From: Alphaproteobacteria bacterium
GTDB taxonomy: Bacteria; Pseudomonadota; Alphaproteobacteria; DSM-16000; Inquilinaceae
Reading direction: 5' to 3'
Length of the DNA stretch: 35,067 nucleotides
Assembly: GCA_009909005.1 (NCBI GenBank)
Contig: JAAAOG010000163.1
Location: forward strand, 1-35,067
Numbering within the stretch: position 1 is the first letter of the stretch; each line of letters starts with the position of its first letter. Under the pieces are notes generated by a model. The model was given only the letters and a program-made list of their open reading frames with translations. It ran no database searches and was not told the origin of the DNA. A program made the translations under genes and the position numbers. Positions 17,550 through 25,682 of the stretch are shown in pieces.

Positions 17550-17900
17550 TCAGGCGGCACGCGCCAGCACCTCCACGCCGGCCAGGAACCGCTCTTCCAC
17601 CGGGCGCAACACCTCCCGGGCCGTGGCGCGCTGAACCGCGACCATTCGCCGGCTGCGGCTGATACAGGTGTCGAACAGACCCTTCATCACATGGCTTTGC
17701 AGCTGGACCACATCCGAGACACCCTGACAGCCGGGCACTGCCGCAGCCGCCGAAATGGCCGTTTGGCCGGCCCCCTTCACCAGCGAAATGACGGCAACCT
17801 GCAGGTCGTCGACCCCGCGACCGACGGCACCGGTCCCGCGCAGAACGGCTTCGAAATTGGCCTCATGAAACTGGGCAAGCTCTTCATAGCCTCGGAACAT
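17550..17900 (-). CDS. Phasin family protein (polyhydroxyalkanoate granule coat)
   Basis: The 116-residue, all-helical amphipathic protein matches the phasin pattern: [19 protein letters not shown], then [37 protein letters not shown] and [12 protein letters not shown] helices. Phasins coat polyhydroxybutyrate granules in the cytoplasm. AAGG precedes the ATG by about 9 nt. A CTGC-N3-GCAG palindrome, the type of site reported for the regulator PhaR, is about 70 nt upstream (17970-17980). It lies upstream of clpS in the same direction, with 185 nt between, as in other alphaproteobacteria. Confidence 0.85.
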   Translation of the reverse strand: MFRGYEELAQFHEANFEAVLRGTGAVGRGVDDLQVAVISLVKGAGQTAISAAAAVPGCQGVSDVVQLQSHVMKGLFDTCISRSRRMVAVQRATAREVLRPVEERFLAGVEVLARAA

Positions 17901-18241
17901 CGTCTATTGCCTTATGCTCGGGGAAACAGGGGGCCCGACACCGCGCCGGAGCCGTGGCCGGCGGCTTTGCTGCAATGCAGCGCATCCGAAACGGTACCGG
18001 AGATGGCGAAACTGTCAATGCCGCCACGACTCATGAGTAATTGGTCATTGTCTATTGTTTTCAGAGTCTTGCGCCGACGCCTGTGTGCCGCAACCATCTG
18101 CGATGCCGCTTTTGCAGGGCTGCAGGGAAAGAATCGGCCGCGGGACCCGGGACGGGCTCAGCCGCACATTTCACGGAACCGCGGGCCCCGCGCCGGCATT
18201 GCACGGAGGACCGACCCCCTTTCTTACCGGATCCGGGCGTT
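17901..18241. other. Divergent regulatory region between phasin and capA-like genes
   Basis: The 341-nt region has no supported gene. It holds the probable PhaR site (17970-17980), a minus-strand TTGACA at 18013-18018 that could be the phasin -35 box (its -10 candidate ACCGTT at 17990-17995 is poor), and an AT-rich patch around 18030-18062. The octamer CAATAGAC occurs twice on the minus strand, once near 18047-18055 and once just before the phasin start. Confidence 0.5.
17970..17980. promoter_or_regulatory. Putative PhaR operator (CTGC-N3-GCAG)
   Basis: CTGCAATGCAG is a perfect palindrome around one base and extends to 13 bp as GCTGCAATGCAGC. The TGC-rich pattern CTGC-N3-GCAG is, from established work in Paracoccus and Rhodobacter as I recall it, the site of PhaR, which represses phasin genes until polyhydroxybutyrate is present. 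Its position 70-80 nt upstream of the phasin start fits. Confidence 0.6.
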
Positions 18242-19042
18242 ATGGATACGACTCTGCTGTCCCTCTTCCTCTGCGGCGATGTCATGACCGGGCGCGGGAT
18301 CGACCGGATCATGGCCAAGCCCTGTCCGCCGCGCCTGTACGAGCCGGCCGTCAAGGACGCCGGGGACTATGTCGCCATGGCCGAACGCGCCAACGGGCCG
18401 ATCCCGGCGCCGGTCGACCCCGCCTATATCTGGGGCGAGGCGCTGACCGTCCTGGCGCAGGCGCGGCCCGATGTCCGGGTGATCAATCTGGAAACGGCCG
18501 TCACGCGCAGCGAGGACGCCGCCGACAAGGGCATCAATTACCGCATGAGCCCGGAAAACGCCGGCTGCCTGACCGCCGCCGGCGTCGATGCCTGCGTCCT
18601 GGCCAACAATCACGTGCTGGACTGGGGACGCCGCGGGCTGGAAGAGACGCTCGACGTCCTGCACGGGCTCGACATCCGGACGGCCGGAGCCGGCCGCGAT
18701 CCGCAGGAGGCTTTCGCCCCGGCCGTCATCCCGGTCCCCGGCAAGGGTCGGGTGCTGGTCTACGGGATCGGCCATTCCTCCAGCGGCATTCCCCCCGCCT
18801 GGGCCGCCCATCGCGGCCGGCCGGGCCTCGCCCTGGTGCTGATGTATTTCGCCCGCTTCGACCACGCCGCCCACCGCCTGGAATCGCGGGAGATGGTGCC
18901 GATGCAGACGAGGAAATTCCGCCTGGTGCCGCCCTCCCGCGCGGACACGGAACTGCTGGCCCAGCTCGTGCACCTGGAATGGCAGAAATTCGGCGCCTCC
19001 GTCGAACTGCGCGACCCCGGCCTCCTTCATCTGGTGTGGTAA
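18242..19042 (+). CDS. CapA-family metallophosphatase-like protein lacking its central region
   Basis: The 266-residue protein begins LLSLFLCGDVMTGRGIDRI, followed by VINLETAVT and LANNHVLDWG, the first three CapA (poly-gamma-glutamate synthesis/metallophosphoesterase-like) motifs. After SSSGIPPAWAAHRGRPG it jumps to LALVLMYFARFDHAAHRL and ends with the normal C-terminal segment (MVPMQTRKFRL ... FGASVEL). In relatives about 90-100 residues lie between, carrying the HWG and HGHSSH metal-ligand motifs and a YGCGDF segment; all are absent although the frame is kept. So this looks like an in-frame internal deletion (junction near 18820-18845) and is probably inactive. Start chosen at ATG 18242, where homology begins; the frame opens earlier but is not coding-like. 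Divergent from the phasin gene. Confidence 0.75.
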   Translation: MDTTLLSLFLCGDVMTGRGIDRIMAKPCPPRLYEPAVKDAGDYVAMAERANGPIPAPVDPAYIWGEALTVLAQARPDVRVINLETAVTRSEDAADKGINYRMSPENAGCLTAAGVDACVLANNHVLDWGRRGLEETLDVLHGLDIRTAGAGRDPQEAFAPAVIPVPGKGRVLVYGIGHSSSGIPPAWAAHRGRPGLALVLMYFARFDHAAHRLESREMVPMQTRKFRLVPPSRADTELLAQLVHLEWQKFGASVELRDPGLLHLVW

Positions 19043-19210
19043 AACCGGCGCCTTTTGGTGAATTTCGTCCGGGAGGCCGGCGTCCCGAAAGGTGCCGGCA
19101 AAGCCGGCAACGATGTCCGACAACCGGAAGGTTGGATCCGGACCGATATCCACGCAAGGATGAGGAAAACCGACAGCGTGCTCCAGGAGCGGAGACGTAT
19201 TCAAGATTGT

Positions 19211-19675
19211 TTAACGGACAGCGAGCGGGTGGGGCGAAGATTTGCGCGCGTTCCGCGGCGCTTCCTGCATGCTGTTGCCACTGCCTCGGTGCCGAAGACG
19301 GTCCGCGACACCGGCAAGCGTCGCTTCAGCTGCTGCCCGGACGTCCCGACTGACCATGCCGGCCAGCTGGCTGTCGTTCGCCGCCATACAGAGCCGATGC
19401 GCTGCCGCCGTCAGCCGTACGAGGCCGAGCATGGAGGCGGCACCTTTCAGCCCATGCGCCTGTCCGAACAGGTCTTCCGGATTGCCGACGGCAAGCGCGG
19501 CGTCGATCGCGGCAAGATGTGCCGGGATACGACCGGACATCCGCTCCAGCAACTCCGCGACGCGTTGTCGCCCGACCATGCGCTCCAGCGACGCCAGCTG
19601 CTTCTCATCCAGCAAGACACTGTCAGACGTGCCGGTTTCCGCCTCGGCCGCCGACGTTTTGCTCGGAGTTGTCAT
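19211..19675 (-). CDS. Stand-alone HPt (histidine phosphotransfer) protein 1
   Basis: The 154-residue protein has a single HPt four-helix bundle. The phospho-accepting histidine is H74 in GQAHGLKGAASMLGL. The region before it (DEKQLASLERMVGRQRVAELLERM) is the family's first helix pair. The first 20 residues and the last 25 (basic, serine-rich) look disordered. The start is uncertain: ATG 19675, with in-frame ATGs at 19696 and 19714 as alternatives. It would relay phosphate between hybrid-kinase receivers and response regulators. Divergent from the NarL-type regulator gene, 455 nt away. Confidence 0.85.
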   Translation of the reverse strand: MTTPSKTSAAEAETGTSDSVLLDEKQLASLERMVGRQRVAELLERMSGRIPAHLAAIDAALAVGNPEDLFGQAHGLKGAASMLGLVRLTAAAHRLCMAANDSQLAGMVSRDVRAAAEATLAGVADRLRHRGSGNSMQEAPRNARKSSPHPLAVR

Positions 19676-20130
19676 CACGGTCACACCCTGAATCATCATT
19701 CCGGCCCAGCACATCGCTCATACGGTCCGCGGAGCCGGGTGGATGAGGCATTCAGAGAATTCCGGAGGAGCGGTCTCCCCGTTCGTCGGCGCCTCTTTCG
19801 TGCAGCGACCGCGCCGGCCGCCGCCAAAGGACGCGCCGGTATCGTCAAAACGGTTTGACCGGACCGCTTTCAGGATATCCGGGAGGAGCAGGCATAAACC
19901 CTGACCCGATTATGCGAGAATGTCTTCGTTTCAACGGAAATCACAAGCCGAACCCTGTCATATCGACTGAATACCTTGATATGCGTCTCGATTAAGGATA
20001 TAAAACGTCTCCCGGTGCCGGGATAAAAGGATACTGGCTATCCGAAAATATGTCCTTCGGCCTTGCCGCCACGCAGCAGCAATCCATTTCCCACGTTGTA
20101 AGAATGACAGAATGTCGCAGCCGGTGAAGC
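19676..20130. other. Divergent regulatory region between HPt 1 and NarL-type regulator
   Basis: The 455-nt region has no supported gene. The right half is AT-richer and holds the regulator's probable promoter (19976-20004) and two small stem-loops in the expected 5' UTR: TCCCGG/CCGGGA at 20010-20023 and GGATA/TATCC at 20029-20043. The left half (19715-19900) is GC-rich with no clear signal. Confidence 0.5.
19976..20004 (+). promoter_or_regulatory. Sigma70-type promoter of the NarL-type regulator
   Basis: TTGATA at 19976-19981 and TATAAA at 19999-20004 are each one base from consensus, with an ideal 17-nt spacer. This is the best housekeeping-type promoter in the window. It predicts a 5' UTR of about 120 nt with two hairpins. 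Confidence 0.65.
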
Positions 20131-20799
20131 ATGAAGATCGTGATCGCTGACGACCATCCGATCGTCGCGCAAGCCATCAAGACCATATTGGAAGCGGCCG
20201 ATCCCTCGACCGACGTCATTGTCCATGCCCGCATCACGAACCTGATGACCGCGCTGAACGAGGGTCCGCTGCCGGACTTCGTGCTGATCGATTATTGCAT
20301 GCCGGATGCGCCAGACGGCTCGGCCATCTTCGAGATCCGCGATCGCTATCCCGATTTGCGGCTCGGCATCATATCCGGTACGGAGGATATGGAAATCGTC
20401 CGCAAGGTCATGGCGGCCGGGGCGCTCGGCTTCATTCCGAAGTCGATGGCGCCGGAAGCAATGGTCCACGCCATCTGGGTCATGGCCGCCGGCGGGCATT
20501 ACCTGCCCTGGCCGATCATGATGCAGGACAGCGCCGCCGCGCCGGCCGGATCGCAGGACGTGGCCGGCGACTCCCTGCCGGGCGAGGCGTCGGCCGCCGC
20601 CTTGACGGACCGGGAGCGCGAGGTCCTGGATGAACTGGTGCGCGGCCTGTCGAACAAGGAAATCGGCACCAATCTCGGCATTGCCGAGGTCACCGTCAAA
20701 CTGCACCTCCGGCGACTATACAAGAAAATCAACGTCTCCAACCGCGCCAGCGCCGTCCGTTTCGCGCTGGAGAACCGGTCCTTGAATAATCCCGCATAA
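20131..20799 (+). CDS. NarL/FixJ-type response regulator (REC + LuxR HTH)
   Basis: The 222-residue transcription regulator has a receiver domain at 1-120: acidic pair D7-D8, phospho-acceptor D54 in VLIDYCMPD and conserved K104 in GFIPKS. The C-terminal LuxR-type helix-turn-helix is at about 155-215, with LTDREREVLDELVRGLSNKEIG and VTVKLHLRRLYKKINVSNR. The start follows GGTGAA. It is divergent from HPt 1, a plausible phosphodonor. It is the only DNA-binding output protein in the signalling cluster, so it is the likely end point of one relay (inference). The linker at 130-150 is Ala/Gly-rich. Confidence 0.93.
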   Translation: MKIVIADDHPIVAQAIKTILEAADPSTDVIVHARITNLMTALNEGPLPDFVLIDYCMPDAPDGSAIFEIRDRYPDLRLGIISGTEDMEIVRKVMAAGALGFIPKSMAPEAMVHAIWVMAAGGHYLPWPIMMQDSAAAPAGSQDVAGDSLPGEASAAALTDREREVLDELVRGLSNKEIGTNLGIAEVTVKLHLRRLYKKINVSNRASAVRFALENRSLNNPA

Positions 20800-20829
20800 C
20801 CCCCTCCAAAACTGAATAATATCGCATAA
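20782..20829 (+). repeat. Imperfect 18-bp direct repeat at the 3' end of the regulator gene
   Basis: TTGAATAATCCCGCATAA (20782-20799, the last six codons including the stop) recurs as CTGAATAATATCGCATAA (20812-20829) with a 30-bp period and 3 mismatches. Probably a small duplication of the gene end; a protein-binding site is less likely. Confidence 0.6.
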
Positions 20830-21108
20830 TTGAGGCCCCTGAACGACCTTCTCTGGTCTCCATATTTCAACCATATACCCGAAAGGGGTATGGGTATCAG
20901 CCTTTCGGACAAGGCTAAAACAATGCACGATACTTTTGCTCGCCCCGCGAATATCTGTCTGGTTAACTCTCGATTAAGAACATCCCCGTATTCATCAACC
21001 TTGGAAGCGATTTGTTCGGCTTCGAACGCTCGGGAATTGATCGACGCGCTTCGGGCCCGTCCTGGCCCTCTTCCCGGACGCAACCACAACAGAATGGGGA
21101 GACTTCCC
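20800..21108 (+). other. Leader region of the chemoreceptor gene with alternative stem-loops
   Basis: The 309-nt region before the chemoreceptor start is AT-richer than its surroundings. ATACCC/GGGTAT (20875-20880 with 20886-20891) and CCGAAAGG/CCTTTCGG (20879-20886 with 20901-20908) overlap, so only one can form at a time. The chemoreceptor frame is open through much of this region, but it has in-frame non-coding-like composition and poor start signals. I see no sigma28 or sigma54 consensus. Confidence 0.4.
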
Positions 21109-23925
21109 ATGCCACGTCTCAATCTGCGCATTAAGCCAAAGCTGGTTGCCGGATTTCTTCTCGTCGGACTGATCCCTGCCGTCGCAATTGGCGCCATTGC
21201 CCTGACCGAAGCCCGGTCGGCCCTGGAAGAGGACGCTTTCGCGACCCTGCAGGGGCTGCGCGACACCAAGGCTCACGAAATCGAGAGTTTCTTCGCGGGA
21301 AGCGAAGAGGATCTGCGCTCGGTCGTCGAAACCGTCCGGATCTTTCAGCAGAATGCCCAGGCCCGGCTGGCGGCCCTGCAGGCCGCCAAACGCAGCGAGG
21401 TGGAAGCCTATTTCGATGAGGTCCGGCGGGATGCGGAAAGCCTGGCGCGCCTGAATGAAGTCCGGGACCTCCTCGGCGGGACCGAAGGTCGCGTCGCCGC
21501 ACCCCTGGCCGGCTCGGCCCGGTCCGACGCGGACGCCGCCCTTCAGGCCTTCGCCGGGACCGAAGGCTACCGCGATCTGCTGGTGATCGATGCCGACCGC
21601 GGCCGGGTCCTCTTCTCGGCCAACCGCCCGGCGCTCAGCGGCCGCAGCCTGAGCGCGGGAGCCCTGGCCGGCGCAGGCCCGGCCCGCGCTTGGCAGCGGG
21701 TAATGGAGACGGGAGAGCCGCATCTGGCCGATTTCGCCCCCTATGCCCCGGGCGACGGCGTCCAGGCCGCCTTCATCGCCGCGCCCGTCATGCTGGCCGG
21801 CGAGATCGCCGGTGTGGTGGCCCTGGAGCTGTCCGCCGACCCGCTCAACGCCATCGTCCAGCGGCGCGACGGCATGGGCGAAAGCGGCGAAACCTATCTG
21901 GTCGGCCGCACGGCAGACCGCATCGCCCTGCGCAGCGATCTCGTCACCATGGGCGACGGCGCCTATGTCGTCGGCTTCGACGGGATCGTGACGCCCTATA
22001 TGGAACGGGCGCTCGACGGCGAGGATGCCAGTGCGGTCCTCACCGACAGCGCCGGCCGGCTGGTCCTGGTCGATTACGAGCCGCTGGACATCGCCGGCCT
22101 GACCTGGGCGATCATCTCGAAAATGAACCTGGAGGAGGCCATTGCCACGCGCCTGGCCGGGCAGGAGGGCGACTTCTTCGGCCATTTCATCGAAGAGCAC
22201 GGCTATTACGACCTCTTCCTCATCCATCCCGAGGGCGAGGTCTTCTACACCGTGAGCCGCGAGGCCGATTTCGGCACCAACATGCTGACCGGCCCCTATG
22301 CCGACAGCGGGCTGGGCACCGCCCTCCGGGGAGCGCTGGACAGCGGCCGCCTCGTCCTCGCCGATTTCGCCCCCTATGCGCCGAGCGACGGCGCGCCGGC
22401 CGCTTTCATCGCCATGCCGCTGATGCACCATGGCCAGGTCGAACTGGTCGTGGCGCTGCAGCTGTCGATCACCGAGATCAATGAGGTCATGCTGCAGCGC
22501 GCCGGCCTCGGCGAAACCGGCGAGACCTATCTCGTCGGGCCGGACCGGCTCATGCGCTCGGACGCGCATGGCGACCCGACGAACCGCACGGTGGCAGCGT
22601 CCTTCGCCAATCCGGACCGCGGCACTGTCGACACGGACTCGGTCGCCGCGGCCCTGGCGGAGGAGACGGGCAGCGATCTGGTCACCAACTATGCCGGGCA
22701 TCGCGTCCTGTCGGCCTATGCGCCGCTCCATGTCGGCGACATGACCTGGGCACTGGTCGCGGAAATCCGCGAGGCGGAAGCCTTTGCGGCCGTCACCGAT
22801 CTGCAAGGACTGATGGCGATCCTGGCCGCGATCGGCATCCCGGCGGTGGCCGGCTTCGGGTTCTGGCTGGCGCGGTCGGTCGCCAATCCCGTGGTCGGCA
22901 TGACCGGCGCCATGCGCATCCTCGCCGGCGGCGACAAGACCGCCGCGATCCCTTCGCAGGACCGCGTCGACGAGATCGGCGAGATGGCCAAGGCCGTCCA
23001 GGTCTTCAAGGACAACATGATCCGCAATGACGAGCTGGCGGAGGAGGCGCGCAAGGAGCAGGAGGAACGCAGCCGCCGGGCGCAGCAGATCGAGAGCCTG
23101 ACGACCGCCTTCGACAGTGACGTCTCGGGCATGCTGGGCAGCGTCACCTCGGCGACCACCCAGCTCGAGGCGACCGCCGACAGCCTGTCGGCAACCGCGG
23201 AGGAGGCCACGCAGCAGGTCTCGGTCGTCGCCGCGGCCTCCGAGCAGTCGGCCGCCAATGTCCAGACGGTCGCCGCCTCGGCCGAGGAGCTGACCACCTC
23301 CATCCAGGAGATCGGCCGCCAGGTCGTCCGCCAGGCCGAACTCGCCGCAAGCGCCGTGGAGGAGGCGGACAGCAGCAACGCCAAGGTGCAGGAGCTCGCG
23401 GGGGCCGCCCGGCAGATCGGCGAGGTCGTCTCGCTTATCACGTCGATTGCCGAGCAGACCAATCTCCTGGCCCTGAACGCCACGATCGAGGCGGCCCGGG
23501 CGGGCGATGCCGGCAAGGGCTTCGCCGTCGTCGCCTCGGAGGTCAAGAACCTGGCCAACCAGACGGCCAAGGCGACCGGGGAGATCTCCGCCCAGATCGC
23601 CGCCATTCAGGGCTCGACCGACGAGACGGTCGAGGCCATCGAGCGCATCGGCCGGCAGATCAGGGACATGAACGAGATCGCCTCGTCGGTGGCCGCCGGC
23701 ATGGAGGAGCAGAACGCCGCCACCCAGGAGATCGCCCGCAATGTCCAGGAAGCCGCGGCCGGATCAGCCCAGGTGACCGATAATGTCGGCCATGTCCGCG
23801 AGGCGGCCGGCACCACCGGTCAGTCGGCAAGTTCGGTGCGCGAAGCGTCCGGCGAACTCTCCCGCCAGGCCGAAAGCCTGAAGGGCGTGGTCGAGCGCTT
23901 CCTCGGCGACGTGCGTTCGGCGTGA
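21109..23925 (+). CDS. Methyl-accepting chemotaxis protein with duplicated periplasmic sensory module
   Basis: The 938-residue membrane chemoreceptor has TM1 at about 8-30 ([20 protein letters not shown]), a very large periplasmic part at 31-565, TM2 at 568-590, HAMP at about 590-640 and a cytoplasmic signalling hairpin at 660-930 whose tip contains [19 protein letters not shown] from about 782. The periplasmic part holds two similar modules about 211 residues apart: [12 protein letters not shown] to [10 protein letters not shown], and [12 protein letters not shown] to [10 protein letters not shown], resembling Cache/PAS-like folds. No C-terminal CheR/CheB tether pentapeptide. The ATG at 21109 has GGGGAGA upstream; a longer frame reaches 20830 but places TM1 far inside. 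Ligand unknown. Usual receptors are 500-650 residues, so this is unusually long. Confidence 0.93.
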   Translation: MPRLNLRIKPKLVAGFLLVGLIPAVAIGAIALTEARSALEEDAFATLQGLRDTKAHEIESFFAGSEEDLRSVVETVRIFQQNAQARLAALQAAKRSEVEAYFDEVRRDAESLARLNEVRDLLGGTEGRVAAPLAGSARSDADAALQAFAGTEGYRDLLVIDADRGRVLFSANRPALSGRSLSAGALAGAGPARAWQRVMETGEPHLADFAPYAPGDGVQAAFIAAPVMLAGEIAGVVALELSADPLNAIVQRRDGMGESGETYLVGRTADRIALRSDLVTMGDGAYVVGFDGIVTPYMERALDGEDASAVLTDSAGRLVLVDYEPLDIAGLTWAIISKMNLEEAIATRLAGQEGDFFGHFIEEHGYYDLFLIHPEGEVFYTVSREADFGTNMLTGPYADSGLGTALRGALDSGRLVLADFAPYAPSDGAPAAFIAMPLMHHGQVELVVALQLSITEINEVMLQRAGLGETGETYLVGPDRLMRSDAHGDPTNRTVAASFANPDRGTVDTDSVAAALAEETGSDLVTNYAGHRVLSAYAPLHVGDMTWALVAEIREAEAFAAVTDLQGLMAILAAIGIPAVAGFGFWLARSVANPVVGMTGAMRILAGGDKTAAIPSQDRVDEIGEMAKAVQVFKDNMIRNDELAEEARKEQEERSRRAQQIESLTTAFDSDVSGMLGSVTSATTQLEATADSLSATAEEATQQVSVVAAASEQSAANVQTVAASAEELTTSIQEIGRQVVRQAELAASAVEEADSSNAKVQELAGAARQIGEVVSLITSIAEQTNLLALNATIEAARAGDAGKGFAVVASEVKNLANQTAKATGEISAQIAAIQGSTDETVEAIERIGRQIRDMNEIASSVAAGMEEQNAATQEIARNVQEAAAGSAQVTDNVGHVREAAGTTGQSASSVREASGELSRQAESLKGVVERFLGDVRSA

Positions 23926-23935
23926 CCGGGGCTGT

Positions 23936-23957
23936 GGGGCGTCCGCGCGGGCGCCCC
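23936..23957 (+). terminator. Hairpin after the chemoreceptor gene
   Basis: GGGGCG (23936-23941) pairs with CGCCCC (23952-23957), 11 nt after the stop. No T-tract follows, so it may only attenuate or stabilise. Confidence 0.35.
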
Positions 23958-24005
23958 ATGGTCCTGACCTCAAGCGAATGAAACGATACGGAAGGAATCC
24001 CGATA

Positions 24006-24290
24006 ATGTCCCAGACAGCGTGTCACCAGTCCGCCCACGCTCCGGAGACCGAGATCACGGTGGAAGAGGTGATGGCGATGCTCGGACCCCATGTCAGCAA
24101 ACTGAACAGCGACCTGGCAATCCTGCAGCGGGGGTCGAGAGCCATTTGCGCCAGCTTGCGCCAGATCGTCTTTCTGTCACGGAATAACGGTTCGGTCGCG
24201 CATGACCGGATTATCGAGATCCTGGAGAGAAACGGCGTGTTGCATTTGCATGAGCAGGCGATATCGCTGGAAACGGGAGCGCTGGAATGA
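24006..24290 (+). CDS. Small helical protein of unknown function in the signalling cluster
   Basis: The 94-residue protein starts at an ATG with GGAAGGA about 9-12 nt upstream, 80 nt after the chemoreceptor gene and in the same direction. It is mostly helical: EITVEEVMAMLGPHVSKLN, then SDLAILQRGSRAICASLRQI, then HDRIIEILERNGVLHLHEQ. No signal peptide, membrane helix or known motif. Possibly co-transcribed with the chemoreceptor; a coupling or regulatory role is a guess. Its end lies 51 nt from the convergent HPt 2 stop. Confidence 0.65.
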   Translation: MSQTACHQSAHAPETEITVEEVMAMLGPHVSKLNSDLAILQRGSRAICASLRQIVFLSRNNGSVAHDRIIEILERNGVLHLHEQAISLETGALE

Positions 24291-24340
24291 GCGGAGCGCA
24301 AGGCACGCTGCCGACCCAGCCGCCCAGCCTATGTCGGTGC

Positions 24341-24739
24341 CTATGTCGGATCCTCGCGGTCCGGAGGAGGCAGATAGCGCAATGTGTCTGCAACGGCCCG
24401 TCGGAGATCCTCCAGCGCCGGCATGGGGGAACGGCCTTGATCGGCTGCGTCGCAAAAGGCTTCGGCCGCCGCGGCAAGGCGTGCCGCCCCCAGCATGCCG
24501 GCGGCTCCCTTCAGGCCATGGGCCAGGCCGGAGGCCTGCGCGCCGTCGCCCGCTTCCAGGGCCACGACGATAGCGTTCAGGTCCTGCGTCGCCCGCTCAG
24601 CCAATTGGCGCAACAGGCTCTCAAGCCGCGGCCGGCCCAGCATGCCCTCCAGCATCTGCAAGCGGTCCGACTGAAGCAGAGTTGCGGCGTGCACAGCCCG
24701 GCCTTGCGCATTCATGATCGATCGCAACATTGCCGCCAT
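24341..24739 (-). CDS. Stand-alone HPt (histidine phosphotransfer) protein 2
   Basis: The 132-residue HPt protein has phospho-acceptor H74 in SGLAHGLKGAAGMLGAARL, preceded by LLQSDRLQMLEGMLGRPRLESLL and QLAERATQDLNAIV. It is clearly a paralogue of HPt 1: same length before the histidine and nearly the same HGLKGAA-ML core. Start chosen at ATG 24739; ATG 24730, with GGGATGG upstream, is equally possible. Longer readings of this frame (to 25489) run antisense through the receiver gene and are not real. Divergent from single-domain receiver 1. Confidence 0.85.
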   Translation of the reverse strand: MAAMLRSIMNAQGRAVHAATLLQSDRLQMLEGMLGRPRLESLLRQLAERATQDLNAIVVALEAGDGAQASGLAHGLKGAAGMLGAARLAAAAEAFCDAADQGRSPMPALEDLRRAVADTLRYLPPPDREDPT

Positions 24740-24813
24740 CCCACTGCCGGGCCGATCGATGCCAATAACGATCGGTACCACACAGGAGGTGGAGCAATCT
24801 CGGGCGGTGTAAA

Positions 24814-24825
24814 GGCATGTATGCC
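24814..24825. repeat. Small palindrome between HPt 2 and receiver 1
   Basis: GGCATGTATGCC is a GGCAT/ATGCC inverted repeat with a 2-bp centre, in the 234-nt divergent intergenic region. Could be an operator half-site pair; no family recognised. Confidence 0.3.
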
Positions 24826-24973
24826 ATAATGTGCCCAACCCGACTATTCGCTGCCATCGGATCTTCGGACGGATAGCACTCGTTCGGTTAATTGAGAAAA
24901 GTTTACAAATGAATTTAACCGGAGTCAGCGTCGGTGCCGACTGCCCGATGACGGGGTACCAAAGGAGAAAACC

Positions 24974-25372
24974 GTGGCAACGGTTCTCATCATCGATGAT
25001 GACGAAATTCTGGGAACCATCGTCAGGGATCTGGTTGCCCTTTGCGGGTACCGGCCGATCCTCCGGTATAGTGGCCGCGATGGACTGGCATGTTTCTATG
25101 AGACATCGCCGGATGCGGTTGTGACCGACATTCTGATGCCGGATTGCGAAGGCATCGAGATCATCCGGAAGGTCCGCAACCACCGGCCCGGAACGCCGAT
25201 CATCGCGATGTCCGCCGGCGGACGCATGGGGGCGGGCTATGTGCTGCAGACGGCGGAGCGGATGGGAGCCGATTTCGTCCTCAGGAAACCCTTCGATCCC
25301 GGGGAGATGACCCGGGCGCTGCACGAGGCGGTTTCCCGGATTCGGCCGGGCGCGCCGGCGGTCTCCGGCTGA
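24974..25372 (+). CDS. Single-domain response regulator (receiver) 1
   Basis: The 132-residue protein consists only of a CheY-like receiver: acidic cluster IIDDDEI at 6-12, phospho-acceptor D52 in VVTDILMPDCEG, and lysine K105 in FVLRKPFD. No output domain. The start is GTG 24974 with AAAGGAG upstream. It is divergent from HPt 2 and followed 310 nt later by a paralogue. Such proteins usually act as phosphate intermediates or sinks, or bind a kinase or motor directly. The IIDDDE, TDILMP, CEGIE, IIAMSAGG, MGADFVL and KPFD segments are shared with receiver 2. Confidence 0.92.
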   Translation: MATVLIIDDDEILGTIVRDLVALCGYRPILRYSGRDGLACFYETSPDAVVTDILMPDCEGIEIIRKVRNHRPGTPIIAMSAGGRMGAGYVLQTAERMGADFVLRKPFDPGEMTRALHEAVSRIRPGAPAVSG

Positions 25373-25682
25373 CCGAGACACGAGAAAGTCAATCCGGGCC
25401 ACCCGCACCACCGTTTGCGTGTACCAGGCCGGTTTCTCGGGATCTTCCAAAGTATATCTGACTTTCGGACAATTGCCGCCGGCAGGCAATTGAATACTTT
25501 ACTATGTCTGTTGGGTTTGCGTCAAATGTGCATAAAACTCTACAGTGTTCCGTCACGGCCTTTCTGAGTGTTCCCAGGAAACGTCGCCGGCCGTTAACGT
25601 GGCCGGACGACTGCAAAGAAGCGCGTAAGGTGCGGCCGTTCCTGTTGGCCGGCGCCATGTGTCCCTATCCGGAGAGCCGCCC
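25373..25682. other. Intergenic region between the two single-domain receivers
   Basis: The 310-nt region has no supported gene. It carries a strong nested inverted repeat at 25449-25500 (core 25470-25492) and AT-rich flanks that could hold a promoter for receiver 2. GGAGAG lies just before the receiver 2 ATG. Confidence 0.5.
25449..25500. promoter_or_regulatory. Nested inverted repeat, possible operator or hairpin
   Basis: CAATTGCC (25470-25477) pairs with GGCAATTG (25485-25492) around a 7-bp centre, and outer arms AAAGTAT (25449-25455) and ATACTTT (25494-25500) add a second symmetric pair. Could bind a dimeric regulator or form a cruciform; no T-tract for a terminator. Confidence 0.45.

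Noticed and set aside
17912-18097. 61-codon minus-strand frame upstream of the phasin gene
   Set aside because: Overlaps the probable phasin promoter and PhaR site, has no good ribosome binding site and no recognisable motif.
18055-19353. 432-codon plus-strand frame through the CapA-like gene
   Set aside because: Alternate frame of the CapA-like gene; repetitive RPG-rich composition.
20800-21108. c-di-GMP riboswitch in the chemoreceptor leader
   Set aside because: The conserved aptamer core is not present; only simple alternative stems are seen.
24341-25489. 382-codon minus-strand frame through receiver 1
   Set aside because: Only its last 132 codons (HPt 2) look like protein; the rest is antisense to a clear receiver gene.
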